This document shows, piece after piece, positions 21,552-27,987 of a stretch of DNA of 29,610 bases. The first letter of the stretch is position 1. Every line of letters starts with the position of its first letter. The position numbers and the translations under genes were made by a program. Location: the NCBI GenBank assembly GCA_007130585.1, contig SLSE01000221.1, positions 1 through 29,610 of the forward strand, written 5' to 3'. Below the pieces are notes generated by a model. It searched no databases. It was not told the DNA's origin and saw nothing but the letters and a program-made list of their open reading frames with translations. The DNA comes from Syntrophomonadaceae bacterium. GTDB taxonomy: Bacteria; Bacillota; Dethiobacteria; DTU022.

Positions 21552-22766
21552 TTGCCTGATTTAAGAAACGGGAATTCCCGGTTTTATCAAACTCCGGACC
21601 AATTAAAACAGCTGCCCCTTCTACTGCTGCCTGTATACCTGGTAGTTTTTAGCGCCTTTTTCGATACGCATGCCCAAATGCCTGTGCTGGCGCCTTATGC
21701 CGCGGCACTGGGCGCGACTCCCTTTTTAATAGGTTCTGTAATCGGAACATATTCCCTTTTTAATATAGCAGGAAACTTTGCCGGGGGACTGGCCATTGAC
21801 CGGAAAGGCTGGAAAATGCCGCTGCTGGGTGGTTTGATAGGCGTCTCCCTGATTTTATTTCTATACACCCGGGCGGGCAGCGCTTATGATCTGATCCTGA
21901 TCAGGGGCGCCCACGGCTTTATGGGCGGGATCCTGGTCCCGGCAGCCCTGGCCTGCCTCACAATAGGGGAAGGCGGCAGCGGGCTGCGCGGCCGGCGCCT
22001 GGCCGGCTTCGGGGCGGCGATCGGCCTGGCGGCGCTAACCGGGCCCCTGGTTGCCGGAATAATTGCCAGCCGGATCAGCTACCAGGCTGTTTACCTGGTT
22101 CTGGCGGCAATGATGCTGACGGCAACGATCGCTGCCTTTCCCCTGTTAAAGAGCCATAAACCTTGCCGCAATCTTCCGGGCTCGCCCCGCATAAGCTTCA
22201 GGCAAATATCCGGCCACCCTGCCCTGCTGGGAGCATTTCTATTTGCTTTGGGCACAATGGGCGCTACGGGCACGCTGGCTTCTTTCCTTCCCTCCCGGGC
22301 GGAAGAAATAGGTTTTAACCCCGCACAAACCGGCATGCTTTTCGCTACTTTTGCCATCACAGCAGTAATAATTCAGATCGCCTGGCCGTTAAAATTAAAA
22401 CCTCTGCTTAGAGAAAACTGCCGGGCCTGTGTTATCGGACTGCTGCTGCTCAGCCTGGCCCTGGTCCTGGCGGCTTTCCTGCACAGCCGGGCAGGGATGT
22501 TTTTTGCCCTGGCCATTTACGGCCTGGGGTTCGGCTTATCTTTCCAGGGCATGCTGGGCCTGGTAATTGAAGGATCGCAGCCGGCCTGGAGAGGCCGGGC
22601 GATCGGGCTGTTTTTTGCGGTATACTCTCTTGGAGTGGCCATCGTTCCTCCCCTGAGCGGCCTGATCTGGCAAAACCTTCCTGCCATTTTCCCTTTCTAT
22701 ACGGCGGCCGCCATCGCCCTGCTCAGCACCTGGGCGGGAAGGGCATTAAGCGCTGAAACTTCCTGA
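21552..22766 (+). CDS. Major facilitator superfamily transporter
   Basis: A 404-residue MFS protein with about 12 hydrophobic helices. Helix 1 begins near residue 22; the motif A-like loop between helices 2 and 3 reads GGLAIDRKGWKMPLLGG. A second motif A equivalent is weak. The cytoplasmic centre near residues 205-225 is basic (KSHKPCRNLPGSPR). The substrate is unknown; closest general resemblance is to drug or metabolite exporters. TTG at 21552 follows AGGAGG by about 11 nt. A TATAAT lies at 21508-21513 without a clear -35. It is divergent from the DtxR-type repressor, so metal-dependent control and a role in siderophore or metal-complex transport are possible but inferred from position only. 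Confidence 0.88.
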   Translation: MPDLRNGNSRFYQTPDQLKQLPLLLLPVYLVVFSAFFDTHAQMPVLAPYAAALGATPFLIGSVIGTYSLFNIAGNFAGGLAIDRKGWKMPLLGGLIGVSLILFLYTRAGSAYDLILIRGAHGFMGGILVPAALACLTIGEGGSGLRGRRLAGFGAAIGLAALTGPLVAGIIASRISYQAVYLVLAAMMLTATIAAFPLLKSHKPCRNLPGSPRISFRQISGHPALLGAFLFALGTMGATGTLASFLPSRAEEIGFNPAQTGMLFATFAITAVIIQIAWPLKLKPLLRENCRACVIGLLLLSLALVLAAFLHSRAGMFFALAIYGLGFGLSFQGMLGLVIEGSQPAWRGRAIGLFFAVYSLGVAIVPPLSGLIWQNLPAIFPFYTAAAIALLSTWAGRALSAETS

Positions 22767-22780
22767 CCCGAACCGGCAGT

Positions 22781-22834
22781 AAAAAAAGAACAGGCGGGCT
22801 GTTTTTAGCTTACAACCTCTTTCCTGTTCCCCTG
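22781..22834. terminator. Probable bidirectional terminator between MFS and msrB genes
   Basis: After a run of A (22781-22787), AACAG and CTGTT flank a GCGGG loop, followed by TTTTT (22802-22806) on the plus strand. A longer alternative pairs GAACAGG with CCTGTTC about 30 nt downstream. It lies between converging genes. Confidence 0.45.
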
Positions 22835-22869
22835 TATTTCTATGATAAACCTGTTCGCAACCACCACAA

Positions 22870-23442
22870 TTATTGTTCGAACTGATCGAGATACAGCCCG
22901 TAACCTTCAGTTTCTAATTGTTCTTTCGGTATGAAGCGCAGGGCGGCCGAATTAATGCAATACCTGAGCCCCGTCGGCGCCGGGCCATCTTCAAAAAGGT
23001 GTCCCAGGTGAGAATCCGCTTTCCTGCTTCTAACCTCGGTGCGAACCATCCCGTGGCTGGTATCCTCAACTTCTAAAACATTTTCCGCTTCGAGCGGCCT
23101 GGTAAAGCTGGGCCATCCCGTACCGGAATCGTACTTGTCAACCGAACTAAAAAGTGGTTCACCGGATACTATATCGACATAAATACCTTCTTCTTTATTG
23201 TCCCAGTATTCATTGTTAAACGCGGGCTCCGTTCCATCCTCCTGCGTAACCCTGTACTGCAGCTCTGTCAGTGTTTCTCTCAGTTCATCCATTTCTTCAC
23301 CCTCCCCGGTTCCTTCATCTGCTGCCGTACCTGCAGAACAGGCTTCAAACTCCTGCCGGCCGCAACCGCTAACCAGCAGCAGCAAGAATGATACCGCAAC
23401 AAACAGGATAAAATATAGCCGGATGCGTAATCTGTCCTTCAA
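22870..23442 (-). CDS. msrB: Peptide-methionine (R)-S-oxide reductase, secreted lipoprotein form
   Basis: MsrB reduces methionine-R-sulfoxide in proteins. This 190-residue version begins with a lipoprotein signal: basic RLRIR, a hydrophobic stretch and the lipobox LVSGC with the lipidated Cys at about residue 27. A short linker precedes the complete MsrB domain with GTGWPSF, SHLGHLF and the catalytic Cys in RYCINSAALRF. The two CxxC zinc motifs of many MsrB proteins are missing. It therefore repairs proteins outside the cytoplasmic membrane; its electron donor is not evident. TTG at 23442 fits GGGAGG by about 9 nt; the TTG at 23451 abuts that site. The lipid-attaching enzyme Lgt is encoded just upstream on the same strand. 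Catalysis is by Cys, not Sec. Confidence 0.93.
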   Translation of the reverse strand: MKDRLRIRLYFILFVAVSFLLLLVSGCGRQEFEACSAGTAADEGTGEGEEMDELRETLTELQYRVTQEDGTEPAFNNEYWDNKEEGIYVDIVSGEPLFSSVDKYDSGTGWPSFTRPLEAENVLEVEDTSHGMVRTEVRSRKADSHLGHLFEDGPAPTGLRYCINSAALRFIPKEQLETEGYGLYLDQFEQ

Positions 23443-23531
23443 CCGTAACAACCTCCCTGACCCGTTTCCGGCCGGTTTATTGTTCTTGTTATGACTTTAA
23501 TCTAATATTTTAATATTACTACTATGCAATA

Positions 23532-23560
23532 AGTATACCCTTCACTGCCACCCGTGTCAA
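23532..23560 (-). promoter_or_regulatory. Promoter of msrB
   Basis: Minus-strand TTGACA (23560-23555) and TATACT (23537-23532) are separated by 17 bp in the lgt-msrB gap, so msrB can be transcribed independently of lgt. Confidence 0.6.
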
Positions 23561-23576
23561 CCGGTTTGGCCGGCCC

Positions 23577-24341
23577 TCAGCTATGCCTGATTCTCCATAA
23601 CATTACCGCGCAGAGGGCAAGAATAGCAGGAGTAAAGAGGTGGACGGTCGTGAAAAAACCGGCTCCCCAGGTTTCACTGACATACCCCCAGGCAATCAGC
23701 GGGTTTTCCCGAAAGGTTTCTTCGATCAGCCCGCGCAGCAAGGTATAACCCAGGACAAAATTCCAGAACAGGTAACCGGGTTTGGTTTCTCCCCTGCGGG
23801 CCAGGTAATTATGAAACAGCAGCAGGACAATCCCGATCAGCGAACCGTAAACCTGGGTGGGGTGACGTTCGAAAAAAAACATTGCCGCTTCCCGTCCGAT
23901 AATCTCCTGGTTAAATATATTTGCAATGCGCACAAGGGCAATACCTGTGGCAACGCCGGGAACAGCAAGGTCAGCCAGGCTGTGCCAGCTAAGTTTTTTC
24001 AAATGACAGTAGATCCAGCTGCTCAGAATCCCGCCCAGCAGCCCGCCGTGAAAGGCCAGCCCGCCGTGATCGATACGGATAATCAGCTCCGGATTGGCAG
24101 CATAGTGGGGCCAGTTGACAATAACGTAAACCAATCTTGCGCCAACTATCAGGGAAACCAGGACCACCATAAACAGGGTAAAAATTACATCTTCATTAAA
24201 CCCTTTTTTTATACCATGCCTGCGCATGTAGTAGAATCCCGTCAAAACGGAAATTGCAAACATCAGGCCGTACCAGCGTACTGCAAACGGCCCGATTTCA
24301 AATATATAGGGACTGATATTCTCAATTATCAATGTTTCCAC
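23577..24341 (-). CDS. lgt: Prolipoprotein diacylglyceryl transferase
   Basis: Lgt transfers diacylglycerol from phosphatidylglycerol to the lipobox cysteine of prolipoproteins in the membrane. The 254-residue protein has about seven membrane helices. The family signature HGGLAFHGGLLGG is present, as are the conserved RWYGLMFA at the N-terminal side, GVATGIALVRIANIFNQEIIGR in the middle, and YTLLRGLIEETFRE near the end. A GTG at 24341 lies only 2 nt after GGAGG; a TTG three codons on has 11-nt spacing, so the start is uncertain by a few codons. It precedes the lipoprotein msrB gene. Its own promoter is predicted at 24392-24420. Confidence 0.95.
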   Translation of the reverse strand: METLIIENISPYIFEIGPFAVRWYGLMFAISVLTGFYYMRRHGIKKGFNEDVIFTLFMVVLVSLIVGARLVYVIVNWPHYAANPELIIRIDHGGLAFHGGLLGGILSSWIYCHLKKLSWHSLADLAVPGVATGIALVRIANIFNQEIIGREAAMFFFERHPTQVYGSLIGIVLLLFHNYLARRGETKPGYLFWNFVLGYTLLRGLIEETFRENPLIAWGYVSETWGAGFFTTVHLFTPAILALCAVMLWRIRHS

Positions 24342-24391
24342 ATCCTCCCTGCTCTAAAATAGGCCTTAAACTTAATGTCTTTTGCTGACTT

Positions 24392-24420
24392 ATCGTAAAT
24401 TAACGGACCCGTATTGTCAA
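24392..24420 (-). promoter_or_regulatory. Promoter of lgt
   Basis: Minus-strand TTGACA (24420-24415) and TACGAT (24397-24392) have 17-bp spacing; the -10 has two mismatches. Confidence 0.45.
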
Positions 24421-24517
24421 ATGAACGGGGCAGGGTGAACCTGGCAGCACGCAACATATAGCGGTATATCTTAATGTCATGTTATAATAAAAATAACCGG
24501 CTGTAAAGGAGATGATC

Positions 24518-26185
24518 ATGGTGGCAGACAAAGTATTAATCATCGGGGGCGTGGCAGGCGGAGCTTCCACGGCTGCAAGATTGCGCCGCCTGGACGAGGA
24601 AGCAGAAATTATTCTCCTGGAACGCGGAGAATATATTTCTTATGCAAACTGCGGGCTGCCTTACTATATCGGGGGCGTTATAGAAGAACGGGACAGCCTT
24701 TTCGTTACCACACCCGGGGATTTCAGCCAGAGGTTCAATGTGGAAGTCCGGGTGGAAAATGAAGCTTTAAGCATCAACCGCGAAGACAGGGAAGTAAAAA
24801 TTTTAAATCATTCAACAGGCGAAGAGTACCGGGAAAGTTACGATTACCTGGTCCTGTCGCCGGGAGCCGAGCCGCTTCGCCCTCCGCTGCCCAATATAGA
24901 CAGTCCCGGTATATTCAGCCTGCGGACCATTCCTGATACGGACAAAATATATAGCTTTATCAATAATAACAGGCCCAAAAAAGCAGTAATTGTCGGTGCC
25001 GGTTACATCGGCCTGGAGATGGCAGAAAACCTGCATCAGCGCGGCCTGGAAGTAACTGTTGTTGAGCTTTCTCCCCAGGTTCTCGCACCAGTTGATGCAG
25101 ATATGGCCGCGCTTGTTCAGCAGTACCTGCGCTCAAAAGGCCTGAAAATGCATCTCGGTGACGGGGTCAAAAAGTTCAACAGGACAGAAAAAGGCAACCT
25201 GAAGGTTGAGTTAAACGGCGGCGGCATTATTGATACCGATATGGTCCTTCTTTCCATCGGCATTAAACCGGAGACAGGGCTCGCATCCGAAGCGGGCCTG
25301 GAGGTCGGAAGGGGCATAAAGGTTAATGATTACATGCAGACAAGCGATCCCGCAATTTATGCCCTGGGCGACGCTGTTGAGGTTACTCACCTGGTAACAG
25401 GAAATCCTGCCGTTATCCCGTTGGGCGGACCGGCCAATAAACAGGGCCGTATCGTTGCCAACAATATTGCCGGACGGAAAGAGCGCTACAGGGGCAGCCA
25501 GGGGTCCTCGGTCCTCAGAATATTTGACCTGACCGTGGCAACCACGGGAGCTAACGAGAGGATGCTGGCCGGGGCAGGCATACCGTACTCAAGCGTTATA
25601 ATCCACCCAGATGATCATGCCGGCTATTTCCCCGGCTCACAACCGCTGGCTCTCAAGTTATTGTTCAGCCCCGCTGGAGCAATCCTGGGCGCCCAGGCAG
25701 CAGGCTTCAGGGGCGCTGAAAAACGCATCGATGTTCTGGCCACCGCCCTGCGCTCCGGTATCTCTGTTCCTGATCTGCAGGAACTCGAACTGGCTTATGC
25801 CCCTCCTTATTCATCCGCCAAAGATCCTGTAAACATTGCCGGATTTGTAGCCGGCAACATCCTGCAGGGAGATTATAAAACCATTGAAAGCGCTGAGCTG
25901 CTAAAAATGGATAAAACCGAACAACTGCAGGTCCTGGATGTAAGGGAAAACAGTGAATACGAGGAAGGGCACATTGAGGGGGCAATTAATATCCCCCTTG
26001 GCGAACTGCGCAACCGGTTTGATGAACTTGATCGGGGCAAAGAAACTGTCACCTACTGCAGCCAGGGCCTTCGCTCTTACCTGGCCTGCAGGATCCTGAC
26101 CCAGCACGGTTTTGCCATGCCCCGCAACATAAACGGAGGCTTCCGGACTTTCCGGGCCCTGGAGCAGGAAATGCAGCAGGGGTGA
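24518..26185 (+). CDS. CoA-disulfide/persulfide reductase with C-terminal rhodanese domain
   Basis: A 555-residue flavoprotein fusion of the CoADR-RHD group (studied members: Bacillus anthracis CoADR-RHD and Shewanella NpsR), which reduce CoA disulfide or CoA/protein persulfides with NAD(P)H. The FAD motif GGVAGGASTAARL is at residues 10-22, and the single active-site Cys is C45 in SYANCGLPYY. The NAD(P) motif VGAGYIGLEMAENL follows near 160, and the second FAD contact is in YALGDAVEV. The last 100 residues form a rhodanese domain with catalytic Cys in VTYCSQGLRS. ATG at 24518 follows AAAGGAG by 6 nt and is preferred to ATG at 24512. It is a single-gene unit; an elemental-sulfur/polysulfide or oxidative-stress role is inferred from the family. 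Confidence 0.92.
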   Translation: MVADKVLIIGGVAGGASTAARLRRLDEEAEIILLERGEYISYANCGLPYYIGGVIEERDSLFVTTPGDFSQRFNVEVRVENEALSINREDREVKILNHSTGEEYRESYDYLVLSPGAEPLRPPLPNIDSPGIFSLRTIPDTDKIYSFINNNRPKKAVIVGAGYIGLEMAENLHQRGLEVTVVELSPQVLAPVDADMAALVQQYLRSKGLKMHLGDGVKKFNRTEKGNLKVELNGGGIIDTDMVLLSIGIKPETGLASEAGLEVGRGIKVNDYMQTSDPAIYALGDAVEVTHLVTGNPAVIPLGGPANKQGRIVANNIAGRKERYRGSQGSSVLRIFDLTVATTGANERMLAGAGIPYSSVIIHPDDHAGYFPGSQPLALKLLFSPAGAILGAQAAGFRGAEKRIDVLATALRSGISVPDLQELELAYAPPYSSAKDPVNIAGFVAGNILQGDYKTIESAELLKMDKTEQLQVLDVRENSEYEEGHIEGAINIPLGELRNRFDELDRGKETVTYCSQGLRSYLACRILTQHGFAMPRNINGGFRTFRALEQEMQQG

Positions 26186-26249
26186 CAGAAAAGATCCATT
26201 ATTACCGGGGCAAAATATCAAAGACAGGCTTTCCTTACCCGGGTGGATG

Positions 26250-27269
26250 TTAGATTATCCCAAGAACCGGCAGGACAGAGACCAGGTAACCCACAAGCAG
26301 GGCAATACAAAAAACAGTGAATACATACAGGAAGAGAAATTTTCTTTTAAAAATTGAGCTCATAAAAATAATTCCGCTAATGCTGGTCCCCGAGCCGGAA
26401 ATAATAAAGGCTATCCCGGCTCCCAGGGCGCCTGTCGCGCCGATCAGCGGTGCCGCCAGGGCAATCATGGCACAATCGCCGCTGTAGACGGGAATCCCGA
26501 CCAGGGCGCCGACTATGATATCGTAAGGCGCATAACCTGCAATTAGTTGCCCGATCATATCCTGCGGGACAAGGTTGCGCAGGAGCGCTGAGACCAGGAT
26601 AACGACTGCCATGTAAGGCAGTATTTTTTTTAGCAATCTTTTGGTATGCTCCCAGGCCGGCAGCAGGGCGTCTCTGAATTTTACCGGGCCGGAACCGGAA
26701 TCAGGCCCGCTGGCGGTTTCGCAGCATGCAATTCCCGGAGTTCCTGAAGTTGAGCCACAGGAGGTAACACCGGATTCCACTGCTGCAGTTGAATTAACGG
26801 CAATCCCTTCTTTAAACATACCATGGCGATCGCCGAAAGGCTGCAGCAAATAACCCGCTGCGACAGCCGATGCAGAGGTAATAAACAGGTAGAAAAGGGC
26901 AAAGGGCAGTCCGAAGATCCCGAGCAGGATCAGGAATGCCGGCATGCTGACAACAGGACTGACCAGGAAAAATGTAAGTACCGCCCCGGCGGGAATCCCG
27001 GCCCGGATCAATCCCAGCATCATCGGGAAAGCCCCGCATTCACAAAATGGGAGTACCGCGCCGAGGGCTGCCGCCCTCAACCTCCCGCCCAGGGGGCGCT
27101 TCCCGGCCAGGAGCCGCCGCAGCCTCTCCTCGCCCATCCAGAGCCTGGCCGACTCGGCCAGGAAAATTGCTGCCACGAGAAGGGGAACTACTCTTAAGAT
27201 CAACTCGCCGGCATACAGGACGATGCCGGTTAATATGTCTGAACTGACAGTTTCCCAAAATACCGTCAC
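26250..27269 (-). CDS. ArsP/YraQ-type permease (PF03773-like), likely heavy-metal efflux
   Basis: A 339-residue membrane protein of the DUF318/ArsP_1 permease group. The two halves each have about four helices. The first contains the family motif LPFCECGAFP with C76 and C78, and the second the matching GIPVYSGDCAMIALAAPLIG. Between them a hydrophilic loop of about 50 residues holds three further cysteines (SCGS and ACCE). Family members export trivalent organoarsenicals or are implicated in Cu/Zn/Cd handling. GTG at 27269 follows AAGGAG by 8 nt. It lies 13 nt after a CadC-type repressor gene, which suggests Cd/Pb/Zn as substrate; that is inference. It might instead transport arsenicals, but the regulator's cysteine pattern argues against this. 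Confidence 0.87.
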   Translation of the reverse strand: MTVFWETVSSDILTGIVLYAGELILRVVPLLVAAIFLAESARLWMGEERLRRLLAGKRPLGGRLRAAALGAVLPFCECGAFPMMLGLIRAGIPAGAVLTFFLVSPVVSMPAFLILLGIFGLPFALFYLFITSASAVAAGYLLQPFGDRHGMFKEGIAVNSTAAVESGVTSCGSTSGTPGIACCETASGPDSGSGPVKFRDALLPAWEHTKRLLKKILPYMAVVILVSALLRNLVPQDMIGQLIAGYAPYDIIVGALVGIPVYSGDCAMIALAAPLIGATGALGAGIAFIISGSGTSISGIIFMSSIFKRKFLFLYVFTVFCIALLVGYLVSVLPVLGII

Positions 27270-27282
27270 TTAAAAAACTCCT

Positions 27283-27651
27283 TTAAGAACCGCCTGTTTC
27301 GCGAGTGTGCTCCAGGGCCAGGCAGATCAGCCGGGCGATATGATCGTCGTCAAGGCTGTAAAAAACCATCTTGCCTCTTTTTTCCGACTTTGCCAGCCTC
27401 AGGCTGCGCAGGTAGCGAAGGTGATACGATACAGCGGCAACCGGCATATCAACAGCAAGCGCCAGGTCACAAACACAGAGCTCTTCCTGCCAGAGCGCAT
27501 AAATTATTTTAAACCTGGTATGGTCACCGAGGGCTTTAAATATGTCAACCATTACATCCAGGCCGTCAAGGCGCTCTCTGACCCGGTCAACCTTTTCCCT
27601 GTCACTGCAAAACACTTCACAGCGGTCCCTGTCGTTTACTTCCGCAGCCAT
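27283..27651 (-). CDS. CadC-type ArsR-family heavy-metal-responsive repressor
   Basis: A 122-residue ArsR/SmtB winged-helix repressor. The N-terminal C11-E-V-F-C15 together with C59-V-C61-D-L reproduces the four-cysteine alpha3N site of CadC (C7, C11, C58, C60), which binds Cd, Pb, Bi or Zn and releases DNA. The recognition helix region reads VAAVSYHLRYLRSL, followed by the wing EKRGKMVFYSL. ATG at 27651 is chosen because GGAGGAGG precedes it by about 5 nt and gives the usual CadC length; an ATG eight codons upstream (27675) has no binding site. It is the first gene of a two-gene operon with the permease and should repress its own promoter at 27694-27722. The C-terminal HIARLICLALEH could form the second (alpha5) metal site. 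Confidence 0.93.
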   Translation of the reverse strand: MAAEVNDRDRCEVFCSDREKVDRVRERLDGLDVMVDIFKALGDHTRFKIIYALWQEELCVCDLALAVDMPVAAVSYHLRYLRSLRLAKSEKRGKMVFYSLDDDHIARLICLALEHTRETGGS

Positions 27652-27693
27652 GCCTGCCTCCTCCCCAGACTTCATTCAAACAATCACACAATT

Positions 27694-27722
27694 ATTATAA
27701 TGTAAGCGGGAAAGTTTTGCAA
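27694..27722 (-). promoter_or_regulatory. Promoter/operator of the cadC-permease operon
   Basis: Minus-strand TTGCAA (27722-27717) and consensus TATAAT (27699-27694) are separated by 17 bp. The -10 lies in an AT-rich imperfect inverted repeat (ACATTATAA followed by TAATTGT), a likely place for the repressor to bind. Confidence 0.55.
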
Positions 27723-27799
27723 TGGCAGCAACAGGATTTGTCCTGATAAAATCAGGGGTATTCTATTAGCACCCGGCTGTACAGCTGCAGGTTTCCTAA

Positions 27800-27835
27800 A
27801 AAAAACAACCTGCCCCCGGGGGCAGGTTGTTTTTT
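27800..27835. terminator. Perfect 36-bp palindromic bidirectional terminator
   Basis: Six A, CAACCTGCCCCC and its exact complement ending in six T form an 18-bp perfect palindrome centred at 27817/27818. Either strand reads as a GC-rich hairpin followed by U6. It lies downstream of the beta-helix gene on the minus strand and upstream of the cadC promoter, insulating the two. Confidence 0.9.
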
Positions 27836-27987
27836 CGGAATCTGCTCTTTTGAAATTCACGAACCGCAGTTTTTGGAAAACGGGCCGGCATGATGCTATA
27901 ACCACGCCCCGGATTAGCAGGAAAGGCACTACCAAAATCCGGGAGCGGGGTTGTTAACGGCCGGCGGCAGGCAGGCTTTCCTGCCGG
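27836..27987 (-). other. 3' untranslated region of the beta-helix gene with two hairpins
   Basis: No gene is supported here. Just after the stop, GGCAGG-CTTT-CCTGCC (27970-27985) forms a 6-bp hairpin. Further on, CCCGGATT (27908-27915) pairs with AATCCGGG (27936-27943) over a 20-nt loop. Neither has a U-run; the palindromic terminator follows at 27835. They may be RNA-stabilising elements. Confidence 0.4.

Noticed and set aside
24518..26185. Selenocysteine in the CoA-disulfide reductase/rhodanese fusion
   Set aside because: Both active positions (SYANCG and VTYCSQG) are encoded by ordinary Cys codons, and the frame ends normally after the rhodanese domain.
27684..27935. 83-residue minus-strand reading frame
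   Set aside because: It runs through the palindromic terminator and the cadC promoter, has no ribosome binding site and no recognisable composition.
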